Counted from the stretch's first letter, positions 1 to 7,709 are shown. The stretch is DNA of 25,852 nucleotides from JBHIDJ01 sp046760105 (GCA_046760105.1 JBHIDJ010000035.1:1-25852), one strand, 5' to 3'. Program-made: numbers and translations. Notes: generated by a model from the sequence alone, not told the origin.

Positions 1-1
1 G

Positions 2-394
2 TCAGAACTTACGATAGGCCTTTTTGAGATCGACCAGGGGATGCCGTCGCGACATTTGGAATTTGATCAAGAGCTCACGCGCCAGCATGTCGCGATCCTG
101 TTGATCCTTGGGAAGCTTCATTTTCTTCGGAACGGTGACCCAGCCGTTGATGTTACGGTCGAACACCGCGGGGCGGCCTTCCTCGTGCCCCATGTGGACA
201 TCTTCCAGCCAATTGAGATCCTTCCAACCCATGACCTCAATGTACTTTTTCAAGAACGGGGTAAGGCGGGAATGGTCGGGCAACAAGTTGACATCGTAGC
301 GGTAGCCGATGTGCTGACCGATCTCGTCCCCGCGTGTGGCTTTGAAGTCTTTGCTCCCCTTCTTTTTCGCTTTGGAGACTTTCTTTTTAGCCAT
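2..394 (-). CDS. Unrecognised 130-residue protein, last gene of the gmaS-mgs operon
   Basis: I do not recognise this family. The start is the ATG at 394, chosen because a strong GGAGG lies 6 to 10 bases upstream; the open frame continues to 562, but that stretch overlaps mgsC in another frame. The stop is at the very left edge, so the gene is complete. The N-terminus is strongly basic (MAKKKVSKAKKKGSKD), followed by a soluble-looking mixed alpha/beta body rich in Trp, Asp and Lys, with no membrane segment, signal peptide or obvious metal motif. It begins 11 bases after the mgsC stop, so it is almost certainly cotranscribed with the N-methylglutamate synthase genes. An accessory subunit is a reasonable inference from position only. 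That it is a real gene is well supported; its function is unknown. Confidence 0.75.
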   Translation of the reverse strand: MAKKKVSKAKKKGSKDFKATRGDEIGQHIGYRYDVNLLPDHSRLTPFLKKYIEVMGWKDLNWLEDVHMGHEEGRPAVFDRNINGWVTVPKKMKLPKDQQDRDMLARELLIKFQMSRRHPLVDLKKAYRKF

Positions 395-405
395 GCTCGC
401 CTCCG

Positions 406-1812
406 TTAATAGCGTGTCATGTCGGGCTGACCAACGGTGTGTTGTGAGCCGGCCAGCGGCACCATCGCAAGCGCAGAGGCTTCCATCGTAAGCGCGGCTA
501 GATCCTCGGGTTCGAGCGAGTGCACGTTCGTCTTGCCGCAGGCGCGTGCCATCATCTGGCACTCGATGGCCATGGTATGTAACAGGTTGTAGACTCGCAC
601 GGCCGCGTCATCGGGGTTTAGCCGCTTTCTCAGTTTTGGATCCTGCGTTGCGACGCCGACCGGACAGCGACCGGTGTGGCAGTGATAGCAGTAGCCTGCC
701 TCAACACCGATCTCTTTTTCGAAATCGGCTTCTGGGATATCTTTGTTGCAGTTGAGCGCGACCATCGCTGCCGTGCCGATGGCCACCGCGTCCGCACCGA
801 GCGCGAGCACCTTCGCCACATCAACGCCATTGCGTATACCCCCGGCGTAGATCAGTGAGATCTCGCCCGACTTGCCGACATCGTCAAGCGCTTTACGAGC
901 CTGGCGGATGGCGGCAATTCCCGGTACACCAGTGTCCTCAGCGGCGAGATGTGGACCGGCGCCGGTCGAGCCCTCCATGCCGTCCATATAGATGCTATCC
1001 GGATCGGTCTTGGCCGCCATGCGCACATCGTCATACACGCGCGCGGCACCGAGCTTGAGCTGGATAGGAATCTCGCCGTTTGTCGACTCGCGTAGCTCAT
1101 GCACCTTAAGCGCAAGGTCGTCCGGGCCTAACCAATCCGGATGTCGCGCGGGTGAGCGTTGGTCTATGCCCGCAGGTAACGAGCGCATCTCGGCAACTTG
1201 ATCGGTCACCTTCTGGCCCATGAGGTGGCCGCCGAGGCCGACCTTATGGCCCTGGCCGATGAAGATCTCGATACCATCGGCCAGCCTTGCGTGATGCGGA
1301 TTGAAGCCGTAGCGCGATTGGATGCACTGGTAGAACCACTTTTCTGAATAGCGACGCTCGTCCGGGATCATCCCCCCTTCCCCTGAACAGGTCGCCGTGC
1401 CAGCCATCGTTGCTCCCCGTGCCAGTGCCGTCTTGGCCTCGTAGGAAAGCGCGCCGAAGCTCATGCCAGTGATATAAATCGGGATGTCCAACACCAATGG
1501 CCGTTTGGCGCGCGGACCAATGATTGTCTTGGTCTCACACTTCTCGCGATAGCCTTCGATGACGAAGCGCGTGAGCGTGCCCGGCAGGAAGGTGAGGTCA
1601 TCCCACGTGGGGATCTTCTTGAAGATCGCCATGCCGCGCATGCGGTAGCGGCCGAGCTCCGCCTTGATGTGGATGTCGTCGATGACCTGCGGCGAGAACA
1701 GGAAGTTCTGGCCGAGAACCGACTTGTTGCGTGACGATGACTTTTTGCTATTGCCCGTTCGCCTTGTCACCGCCTTGGATTTTGCAGAAGCCTTACGTTT
1801 CTTGGTCGCCAT
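406..1812 (-). CDS. mgsC: Glutamate-synthase-like FMN/Fe-S subunit, probable N-methylglutamate synthase subunit C
   Basis: This 468-residue protein matches the FMN-binding, iron-sulfur central domain of glutamate synthase as a stand-alone subunit (MgsC, or GlxD in rhizobia). In the family it transfers the amide-derived or methylamine nitrogen to 2-oxoglutarate, giving glutamate or N-methylglutamate. Visible marks are the segment GLGGHLMGQKV, the core QLKLGAARVYDD, the loop DGMEGSTGAGP, and the cluster region CYHCHTGRCPVGVATQ, whose cysteines correspond to the 3Fe-4S ligands of glutamate synthase. The first 35 or so residues form an unusual Lys/Arg/Ser-rich tail before the conserved part. The gene lies 28 bases after mgsB and 11 before the 130-residue gene. 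Family assignment is firm. The choice of N-methylglutamate synthase over another split GltB-like enzyme rests on the neighbours. Confidence 0.85.
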   Translation of the reverse strand: MATKKRKASAKSKAVTRRTGNSKKSSSRNKSVLGQNFLFSPQVIDDIHIKAELGRYRMRGMAIFKKIPTWDDLTFLPGTLTRFVIEGYREKCETKTIIGPRAKRPLVLDIPIYITGMSFGALSYEAKTALARGATMAGTATCSGEGGMIPDERRYSEKWFYQCIQSRYGFNPHHARLADGIEIFIGQGHKVGLGGHLMGQKVTDQVAEMRSLPAGIDQRSPARHPDWLGPDDLALKVHELRESTNGEIPIQLKLGAARVYDDVRMAAKTDPDSIYMDGMEGSTGAGPHLAAEDTGVPGIAAIRQARKALDDVGKSGEISLIYAGGIRNGVDVAKVLALGADAVAIGTAAMVALNCNKDIPEADFEKEIGVEAGYCYHCHTGRCPVGVATQDPKLRKRLNPDDAAVRVYNLLHTMAIECQMMARACGKTNVHSLEPEDLAALTMEASALAMVPLAGSQHTVGQPDMTRY

Positions 1813-1840
1813 GGTGCAATCCTTTGTCCTCAGTTGTCAC

Positions 1841-2686
1841 TCAAAGCACGATCTTCTTTTCCACCGGTTCGAGGTTGTCGTAGTTCCACAACTGTTTGCC
1901 GGCGACGATTTTTTGCATGCTCTCGATGTCGTTCGGTGTCTCAAGCCCGTACATGTCGAGCTTGCGGGCTAGCCAGGCGATGTCCAGCTCGGTGAGGTCA
2001 GCAGGCACCGCATCAGTACCGAGCGAGTCGACTTTTCCGCCTACATAGATAATTCCATCATACATGGAGTCGCCAAGATTCTTGCCGGCATCGCCGAGGA
2101 CGATGATCCGACCACGCTGCATCATAAAGCCGGTAAAGGCGCCAGCGCGCCCGCCAACGATGATAGTGCCGCCTTTCTGGTCGATCCCAATGCGCGCGCC
2201 GACATCACCCCTGCATACCAGGTCACCCCCACGGATAGCGGCACCAAAGCATGAGCCGGCGGTTTTTTCGACAACCACGGTGCCGGCCAACATATTCTCG
2301 GCACAGGACCAGCCAACGCGACCCGTGATCCGGACGTTGGGCCCGTCGATGAGGCCGACGCCGAAATATCCCAGGCTCCCCTCGAAGATAAGCTGCAAGC
2401 GGTTGAGAATACCGACACCGAGCGAATGCTTAGCCCCTGGATTCTGTACCACAATGGTGCCGTGGCCGTCGCTCATGAGCTCGCGGATCTTCAGGTTGAT
2501 TGCCTTGATCTCCATACCGGCAGCGTCGAACTCGGCCCGCTTATCGAAGTCAACGTCGTAGGCATCGGTATAGGTAAAGTTTTCCTCTTCTTCCGGCAAG
2601 AAGAAAACCTGTTGGGTACGCCCGGCAAGCTGCTCGGTGTGCATCCCCATGCGGTAAGACTCGTGCGCTTGTTTTAGCTTTGCCAT
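1841..2686 (-). CDS. mgsB: GXGXG-motif glutamate-synthase-like subunit, probable N-methylglutamate synthase subunit B
   Basis: The 281-residue product carries the glycine-rich right-handed beta-helix of the C-terminal domain of glutamate synthase. The repeats run from about residue 95 to 235: GVGLIDGP, ITGRVGWSCAEN, FGAAIRGGDLVCRGDVGARIG, GGTIIVGGRAG and GRIIVLGDAGKNLGDSMYDG. In GltB this helix is structural and holds the amidotransferase and FMN domains together; here it is a separate subunit, as in MgsB/GlxC. The start ATG at 2686 lies inside the 3' end of mgsA (13-base overlap), preceded by a GAGG, which suggests translational coupling. The roughly 60-residue N-terminal lead-in is acidic (EEEENFTYTDAYDVDFD). 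Family assignment is secure; the exact substrate is inferred from context. Confidence 0.85.
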   Translation of the reverse strand: MAKLKQAHESYRMGMHTEQLAGRTQQVFFLPEEEENFTYTDAYDVDFDKRAEFDAAGMEIKAINLKIRELMSDGHGTIVVQNPGAKHSLGVGILNRLQLIFEGSLGYFGVGLIDGPNVRITGRVGWSCAENMLAGTVVVEKTAGSCFGAAIRGGDLVCRGDVGARIGIDQKGGTIIVGGRAGAFTGFMMQRGRIIVLGDAGKNLGDSMYDGIIYVGGKVDSLGTDAVPADLTELDIAWLARKLDMYGLETPNDIESMQKIVAGKQLWNYDNLEPVEKKIVL

Positions 2687-3609
2687 ACGCGAACCTCGCC
2701 TTCATAGGGATCGTACGTGTCAATCTCGTGGGGGAAGATGCTGCGGATCGCCACCTCTTCCGACGCCAGCGCGATCAAGTCGTTGCCCTCATAAAGAACC
2801 ATCGGTTTTGCCGCCATCACGTCTTTGGCCATGCCGAGCTTGTCTTGCGTGGCGACCACATAGGTGAAAACGCCGTCGAGCTCCGAGATCGAACGGTGCA
2901 TGGCCTCTTCGAGGTCGCCATCCCGGTCCATGTGGTCGGCCAGGTATACGGCGATCAGCTCCGAATCGCAGTTCGACATGAAGCGATGGCCGCGGCGCTC
3001 AAGTTGGCGGCGTTTGCCCCAGTAGTTCGTGAGCTGGCCGTTGTGTACCACCGACACATCGTTAAACGGATATGCCCAGTAAGGATGGGCCGAACGAATA
3101 TCGACATCCGATTCGGTCGCCATGCGAGTATGGCCGATGGCATGCGTGCCCTCGAAATCGTTCAGCCCGTATTGTGTTGACACGCCGTTGGCATCGCCGA
3201 GGTCTTTGATCAGCTCGAGCGCATGGCCGAGCGACAGGATCTCGGCGCCTTCGACATCCTCGATGTAGTCGGCAAGACGTCGTAAGTCGCCGTCGAAGCT
3301 GAAGGTGTAGCGGTAAGCGTACTCGGTGGGCTGCTCTTGCGCATCAATCTTGGCGCCCAGTTCCGCCATGCGCGCATCGACCGTGGCCTTGCGTTCTTTC
3401 ATTTGGCGGTGAATGTCGAAACCTTTCTTTATATCTTCCTGTTCCGCCACCTTGAAGCGCATGACGTACTGATCGGCCTTCGGATTGCCGTAGAGGGCAA
3501 AGCCGGCGGAGTCGGGACCGCGATGCCTAAGGGCCTGCAGCATTGCGGTCAACTGCTGTCCGATATTTTCGCTCTTTCCCTTGTGGATGAGTCCGGCAAT
3601 TCCGCACAT
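2674..3609 (-). CDS. mgsA: Class II glutamine amidotransferase, probable N-methylglutamate synthase subunit A
   Basis: The start is the ATG at 3609, not the longer frame to 3726. It gives MCGIAGLIHKG, placing the catalytic Cys2 of the Ntn-hydrolase amidotransferases right after the initiator Met, and AGAGGAAA lies just upstream. Other family marks are RHRGPDSAGF near residue 28, GHTRMATES with the following HP, and HNGQLTNY. The 311-residue protein should bind a gamma-glutamyl amide and release the amine or ammonia for the FMN subunit. Separate A, B and C genes in this order are typical of mgsABC/glxBCD and unlike ordinary gltB. The gene follows gmaS after 143 bases of repeat-rich sequence and overlaps mgsB by 13 bases. 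The family call is certain; methylamine specificity is inferred. Confidence 0.85.
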   Translation of the reverse strand: MCGIAGLIHKGKSENIGQQLTAMLQALRHRGPDSAGFALYGNPKADQYVMRFKVAEQEDIKKGFDIHRQMKERKATVDARMAELGAKIDAQEQPTEYAYRYTFSFDGDLRRLADYIEDVEGAEILSLGHALELIKDLGDANGVSTQYGLNDFEGTHAIGHTRMATESDVDIRSAHPYWAYPFNDVSVVHNGQLTNYWGKRRQLERRGHRFMSNCDSELIAVYLADHMDRDGDLEEAMHRSISELDGVFTYVVATQDKLGMAKDVMAAKPMVLYEGNDLIALASEEVAIRSIFPHEIDTYDPYEGEVRVWQS

Positions 3610-3681
3610 ATATACTTTCCTCTGTTTAGGGTTCCGCTGAGCCCGTGACTGTCCGTGCTTTGATCCGTGCTCTGGAACTAT

Positions 3682-3751
3682 AGTCTGGAGACCGGAGTCG
3701 GGAGTCTGCGGGGGTGAACGCCTCAAGACTCCAGACTAATGACTCCAGACT
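3682..3751. repeat. Short direct and inverted repeats between gmaS and mgsA
   Basis: An 11-base word, GACTCCAGACT, occurs twice in tandem at 3727-3737 and 3741-3751 with three bases between. Its inverted partner AGTCTGGAG is at 3682-3690, and GGAGTC words lie at 3694 and 3701. The left arm can pair with either right copy, giving two mutually exclusive hairpins inside the operon. The second copy ends 2 bases before the gmaS stop codon. A processing, attenuation or intergenic-repeat role is possible, but none can be chosen from sequence alone. Confidence 0.6.
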
Positions 3752-3752
3752 C

Positions 3753-5225
3753 TCACGGCAGGCAGTCCATATAGGTGTCGATATCCCATTGGGTGACGGT
3801 GGCCAAGAACTTGTCCCACTCATCCCGCTTGTAGTCCATGAACACCTTGTACATCTCGCCCGGCAAGGCTTCTTTGACGACCTCGTCCTGCTCGAAGGCG
3901 TCAAGTCCCTCACCCAAGGACATCGGCAGCTTGGTGTATTTTTCTTTGACCTCGTCCATGACGTCGTAGATGTTGCGTTGCTCCGGTTCGCCCGGGTCGA
4001 GCCTGCGGGTGATGCCGTCATCCATCGCCTTGAAGAGGCCGGCGCCGAGCAGGTATGGGTTGTGCATCGAGTCGACCGCCTTGTATTCGAAGCGCCCGGG
4101 GGCCGAGTTGCGGACACCAGCGGTCCGGTTCTGATAGCCCCAGTTGGCGTATAGCGGTGCCCAGAACCCAACATCGAGCAACCGCCGATAGGAGTTGACC
4201 GTGGAGCAGCCCAGCACGGTCAAACCGCGCAGGTGTTCGACCAGTCCGCCCATCGCATACAGGCCGATCTCACCGGGAAGCCTCGGGTTGTCTGTATCTG
4301 GCAGGAAGGTGTTCTCGCCGCCTTTGATGAAGGTGAAGGTGCCTTCCATACCCGGCAGCGGATTGTTGCCTATGGCGTTCACCTTTTCCTCACCGCCACG
4401 CCACAGAGAAATATTCGTGTGGCAGGCCGAAGCCGAGACATTCATGAACGGCTTCGACATAAAGCAGGCGATCAGGTTGTGCTCACGCGCCACCTGCCCG
4501 CAGACCTGGCGGTAGGTCGTCAGCCGGTCAGCGTTCCGCATCACATCATCAAAGGTAAAGTTGAGTTCAAGCTGCCCCGGCGCGTCTTCGTGGTCGCCCT
4601 GGATCATATCGAGCCCCATCGCGCGGGCGTACTCGATGGCCTGCATGTATGCTGGCCGCAGCGCCTCGAACTGGTCAATGTGGTAGCAATAGGGCTTGCT
4701 GAAACCGCCAGCGGGTTTCCCGTTCTCATCCCGCTTTAGCCACATCATCTCGGGCTCGGTGCCGGCGCGCAGGTGCAAGCCGTCGTGTTTTTTCTTGAAA
4801 TCTTCGTGAATGCGGCGCAGGTTGCCCCGGCAATCCGCCGTAAGGAAGGCTCCGGCGTCATTTGGATGTTCGCGACCACGAAACAACGTACAGAACACAC
4901 GCGCGACGCGCTTGTCCCAGGGAAGCTGGCAGAAGGTCTCAGGCTCGGGAATGCCGACTAGCTCCCACGCCTCTGGCCCGTAGGCGATATAACGACTGGA
5001 CCGGTCGATAAACAGGTTGGCGGTAGAGCCGTACACCAACTGGAAGCCGCGTTCCGCAAATGTTTCCCAGTGATCGGCAGGCGCCCCTTTACCCATAATA
5101 CGGCCGGTTACTGAGACGAACTGATAGTAGATGTAAGTTATGCTGAGTTCGTTAATCTTTTTGCGAACTTCCTTAACCAGCTTGTCACGACCCGACGCGT
5201 TAACAAAATTTTCTATGTCGCTCAT
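3753..5225 (-). CDS. gmaS: Glutamine-synthetase-family ligase, probable gamma-glutamylmethylamide synthetase
   Basis: The 490-residue protein is a glutamine-synthetase-fold ligase. Metal and substrate motifs are GTEPEM (Glu157, Glu159), GDHEDAPGQLELNF (residues 210-223), ACHTNISLW (His269), NSYRR (Arg347), NRTAGVR (366-372) and GRFEYK (Arg378, Glu380). It would ligate an amine to glutamate with ATP; next to mgsABC the expected amine is methylamine, giving gamma-glutamylmethylamide. It is longer than typical GmaS/GlnT proteins (about 435-450 residues), with an extended C-terminus and an insert around residues 280-320, so it is a divergent branch and could prefer another amine or ammonium. The start at 5225 has a strong GGAGGAG five to eleven bases upstream. 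It lies 33 bases after the FAD oxidoreductase gene, in one operon. Family call is firm; substrate is moderately supported. Confidence 0.75.
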   Translation of the reverse strand: MSDIENFVNASGRDKLVKEVRKKINELSITYIYYQFVSVTGRIMGKGAPADHWETFAERGFQLVYGSTANLFIDRSSRYIAYGPEAWELVGIPEPETFCQLPWDKRVARVFCTLFRGREHPNDAGAFLTADCRGNLRRIHEDFKKKHDGLHLRAGTEPEMMWLKRDENGKPAGGFSKPYCYHIDQFEALRPAYMQAIEYARAMGLDMIQGDHEDAPGQLELNFTFDDVMRNADRLTTYRQVCGQVAREHNLIACFMSKPFMNVSASACHTNISLWRGGEEKVNAIGNNPLPGMEGTFTFIKGGENTFLPDTDNPRLPGEIGLYAMGGLVEHLRGLTVLGCSTVNSYRRLLDVGFWAPLYANWGYQNRTAGVRNSAPGRFEYKAVDSMHNPYLLGAGLFKAMDDGITRRLDPGEPEQRNIYDVMDEVKEKYTKLPMSLGEGLDAFEQDEVVKEALPGEMYKVFMDYKRDEWDKFLATVTQWDIDTYMDCLP

Positions 5226-5258
5226 TTTTTCTCCTCCTAGAATCGTCTTCTTGTGTGC

Positions 5259-6602
5259 TCAGCTCCACGGAAACGGACTGTTCGACACTGGATGCAACTT
5301 ACCCTCGGTGTAACGCGAAAAGCGAAACGGTTCGAGTAGCCTGCTAGGCCTACCGCAGATCTCGCCTGCAACCAGTTTGCCCACGCCGATCATTTTATAG
5401 CCGTGGTTGGAATCGGCGATGATGTAACAGTTATCGTGGAATATATCAAAAACCGGGAAGCTGTCTGGCGTAAATGCACCAATACCGCCCGATGGTTCTT
5501 TCTTGTAGCGCGTGATTTTTCCTTCAAAGCGTTTCTGGCAGTGAGCCAGCGCCGAACACCACATGTGGGCAAACTCGTCGTCGACAACGTAATCAGGTGA
5601 TTCGGGGCCGTATGGGTCAACCCGAACGTCGTCCGGATTCGTCTCGATCTTATATGGCATTGAACCGCCTTGTACACCGCCGAAACCGAAATCCGGTTTG
5701 TAGTAGATGCCCCACAACTGGTCGGTGATAAGCGACCCGTCGACATCCGAGTGCAACGGTGCGTCTGTATCGACATGGATCACAGGCGGCATCTTCCCGT
5801 CATTGGCCTGCTGCAAGTTGGGATCCACCCCTAACGTCCCCTCCTGCAAAGACCAGTAGGTCCACATCGGGACGTCATGGTACAGCTTACCGTCGCGGCC
5901 CTTAATCGTGATCGCTTTGGACAGGCCGAGCATGTCCCAGATACCCTTAACCCACGGGCCGGCAGCGACCACGACATATTCGCATTGGATTGTCCCTCTG
6001 TTGGTCTCGACCGCGGTCACAGCACCCGCACCGTTGGCGCCTTTGAACCCCGTTACCTGGACACCGGTCATAATGCGCACATTCTCCGCTTCCGCCTTCG
6101 TAGCTAGGCCGTACATGCTCTTCGTATTGTTGGCATAACCGCCGCGCTTCTCGTGTAGCACCGACGTGATGCCTTTGGCCTGCCAGTCGTCAAAGATCGA
6201 TTTCATGTAATCCGCCGATTCCTTTTCGCCCCCGATGAAGATGGACTCGTAGTCGATGTCCTTCTGCTGCTGAGCGATACTGGCGACATCCTCGCGCATA
6301 CATTCCGGACTGATCTGCATGTAGCCGACGGGATGATAACTGTAGGCTTTGGGGTCACTCTCCCACACCTCGACGCTGTGTGCCATCAGCTCGCGCATGG
6401 CTGGCTGGTAATAGTTGTTTCGGATCACGCCGCAGGCTATTCCGGATGCACCGGCGGCAATCGCGGTTTTGTCAATGACGAGAATATCCTTGCCGCTTCC
6501 CTGGCTGCGCGCTTTGAGCTCAAGGGCGAGATGGTAGGCAGTGCTGAGGCCGTGCACCCCAGCACCGACGACCAAGTATCTGGTTTGAAGCGGAAATGCC
6601 AT
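5259..6602 (-). CDS. FAD-dependent amine oxidoreductase, DAO/SoxB-like
   Basis: This 447-residue protein belongs to the D-amino-acid/sarcosine oxidase superfamily: a dinucleotide-binding GAGVHG at 13-18, CEYVVVAAGPWVKG near 207-220, GGIGAFTPDSFPVFD, and a C-terminal DSNHGYKMIGVGKLVAGEI flavin loop. It heads the gmaS-mgsABC operon, so oxidation of an N-methylated amine or of N-methylglutamate is the natural reading, similar to MgdA or SoxB. No genes for delta, alpha or gamma partner subunits are in the window. From memory of SoxB, the segment RGGTARHD carries the histidine that binds FMN covalently; here the matching segment reads RGGYANNT, so the histidine is absent. The enzyme may therefore work alone with FAD only. 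It is longer than SoxB, with an extra region at about 235-320. A weak AAGGAAAA precedes the start. Confidence 0.8.
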   Translation of the reverse strand: MAFPLQTRYLVVGAGVHGLSTAYHLALELKARSQGSGKDILVIDKTAIAAGASGIACGVIRNNYYQPAMRELMAHSVEVWESDPKAYSYHPVGYMQISPECMREDVASIAQQQKDIDYESIFIGGEKESADYMKSIFDDWQAKGITSVLHEKRGGYANNTKSMYGLATKAEAENVRIMTGVQVTGFKGANGAGAVTAVETNRGTIQCEYVVVAAGPWVKGIWDMLGLSKAITIKGRDGKLYHDVPMWTYWSLQEGTLGVDPNLQQANDGKMPPVIHVDTDAPLHSDVDGSLITDQLWGIYYKPDFGFGGVQGGSMPYKIETNPDDVRVDPYGPESPDYVVDDEFAHMWCSALAHCQKRFEGKITRYKKEPSGGIGAFTPDSFPVFDIFHDNCYIIADSNHGYKMIGVGKLVAGEICGRPSRLLEPFRFSRYTEGKLHPVSNSPFPWS

Positions 6603-6695
6603 CGAGATGTTTTCCTTCGCTTATTTCATGGCCGACCCGGCCGAGTCGGAATGAAGCCAGTCCAACTCCAGGGTACAACAGTCAGAGAAAAGCAC

Positions 6696-6713
6696 TGTAC
6701 CAATAATGGACCA
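6696..6713. promoter_or_regulatory. Candidate GntR operator, copy 1 (operon side)
   Basis: TGTACCA at 6696-6702 and TGGACCA at 6707-6713 are direct repeats 11 bases apart, about one helical turn. The same word with the same spacing occurs near the gntR start. The site lies about 95-110 bases upstream of the FAD oxidoreductase start codon. Assignment to the adjacent regulator is inference from position and repetition. Confidence 0.5.
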
Positions 6714-6831
6714 ATTTTGTCTCACTGCATGTCCCAAATCGTCCCCCGGCAACTGGTGGATTTTGTTTTATTTATTAGGATGTTAAAGATATGTTGGCAT
6801 CAATTGCCCGGTCAAGCGAACTTACCTTAAC

Positions 6832-6861
6832 TTGAGCCAGTTCAACGCGTCAAGGTATATT
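6832..6861 (+). promoter_or_regulatory. Candidate sigma-70-like promoter for gntR
   Basis: TTGAGC at 6832-6837 (-35-like) and TATATT at 6856-6861 (-10-like) are separated by 18 bases. Transcription would begin near 6868, directly before the second repeat site at 6873-6890, a position suited to autorepression. The -35 match is only partial. Confidence 0.35.
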
Positions 6862-6872
6862 AGGCCGTTAAC

Positions 6873-6890
6873 TGGACCAATTCTGGACCA
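6873..6890. promoter_or_regulatory. Candidate GntR operator, copy 2 (regulator side)
   Basis: TGGACCA occurs at 6873-6879 and again at 6884-6890, an 11-base period identical to copy 1. The site ends 12 bases before the gntR start codon and just after the predicted transcription start. Negative autoregulation is the simplest reading. Confidence 0.5.
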
Positions 6891-6902
6891 TCGGAGCGCC
6901 CC

Positions 6903-7658
6903 ATGGCTGACGCTATGTTACCCAACCGCATACCAAAGCCCGAAGAGTCAGGCGAGATCATGGCAAAACGCAGTCGAGTCCGTGCTCGTGTTGGTGGATC
7001 AGCCGGTATCACCGCCTACCTCAGACGACAGATCCTAAACGGTGGTTATGCCTATAGCGAGCGGCTGCCGCCAGAACGCCAATTGGCTGCCCAATTTGGT
7101 GCTTCGCGCGGCACAGTGCGGGCGGCGTTGCAAAGGCTCGAGGAGATGAACCTGGTCTCGCGTCGAGTGGGAAGTGGCACGTTCGTCCGATACCGGGGTC
7201 ATGCCGACCATGAGGATATTGCCGAGCTCACATCGCCGCTTGAACTCATTGAGGTTCGTCTTGCAGTCGAACCGCAGATGGCGCGTCTCGCCGCGGTGAA
7301 TGCAAGCGCGCGTGATCTGGAGCGTATGGCCGATGCGCTGAGACGGGTGGAGGCGGCTGGTGATGATCCCGAATACTTCACCCAAGGCGACGCGGGGTTT
7401 CACTTGGCGCTGGCTGCGTGTACGCGCAACCCACTGATGATATGGGTGTACCGACAGATCAATGATGTCCGTGGTCACAAGCAATGGAGCGCAATGAAGG
7501 ACAAGATCCTTACCGCAGAACGCATAAAGCAATACAACATACAGCACCGCGCGCTGTTTAAGGCCGTTTATAGCCGTGACGTTGACGGCGCGGTTGGTAT
7601 GATTACGGCGCATCTTGAGAAGGCGCGCTGCGATTTGTTGGGCGTCGAGGCAGGATAA
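6903..7658 (+). CDS. GntR-family (FadR/FCD-type) transcriptional regulator
   Basis: A 251-residue repressor-type regulator. Residues 31-98 form a GntR winged helix (ITAYLRRQILNGGY, LPPERQLAAQFGASRGTVR, RRVGSGTFVR). Residues 110-245 form an all-helical FCD ligand-binding domain with the likely metal-binding set Asp163, His167 (DAGFH), His215 (QHRALF) and His237 (ITAHL). FCD domains commonly bind a carboxylic acid through the metal. The ATG at 6903 is taken because GGAG lies 6 to 10 bases upstream; MAKRSR at 6960 is an alternative. It diverges from the FAD-gmaS-mgs operon and most likely controls it and itself through the repeat sites between them. The ligand could be N-methylglutamate or a similar acid, but that is a guess. 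The family call is secure. Confidence 0.9.
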   Translation: MADAMLPNRIPKPEESGEIMAKRSRVRARVGGSAGITAYLRRQILNGGYAYSERLPPERQLAAQFGASRGTVRAALQRLEEMNLVSRRVGSGTFVRYRGHADHEDIAELTSPLELIEVRLAVEPQMARLAAVNASARDLERMADALRRVEAAGDDPEYFTQGDAGFHLALAACTRNPLMIWVYRQINDVRGHKQWSAMKDKILTAERIKQYNIQHRALFKAVYSRDVDGAVGMITAHLEKARCDLLGVEAG

Positions 7659-7709
7659 TCGACTGCGCGAGACTGGAACCGAATCGAGCTACTACGGACC
7701 GCGCCCTGG

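Larger units (their letters stand above)
6603..6902. other. Divergent control region between the amine-degradation operon and its GntR regulator
   Basis: No gene fits in these 300 bases. The region is AT-rich in the middle (about 6760-6800) and holds two copies of a direct-repeat site plus a promoter-like sequence reading toward gntR, listed separately. This arrangement of regulator and target operon back to back is usual for FadR-type GntR proteins that sense a pathway compound. Confidence 0.7.

Noticed and set aside
395..562. Longer N-terminus for the 130-residue protein
   Set aside because: The extra 56 codons overlap mgsC, and a strong ribosome site serves the ATG at 394.
3610..3726. Longer N-terminus for mgsA
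   Set aside because: Class II amidotransferases need Cys2 exposed after Met removal; the extra 39 residues would block this and cover a repeat-rich spacer.
3626..4174. Minus-strand 182-codon frame overlapping gmaS
   Set aside because: It is in another frame of the same strand as gmaS, with a low-complexity Thr/Arg/Ser-rich translation typical of a shifted real gene.
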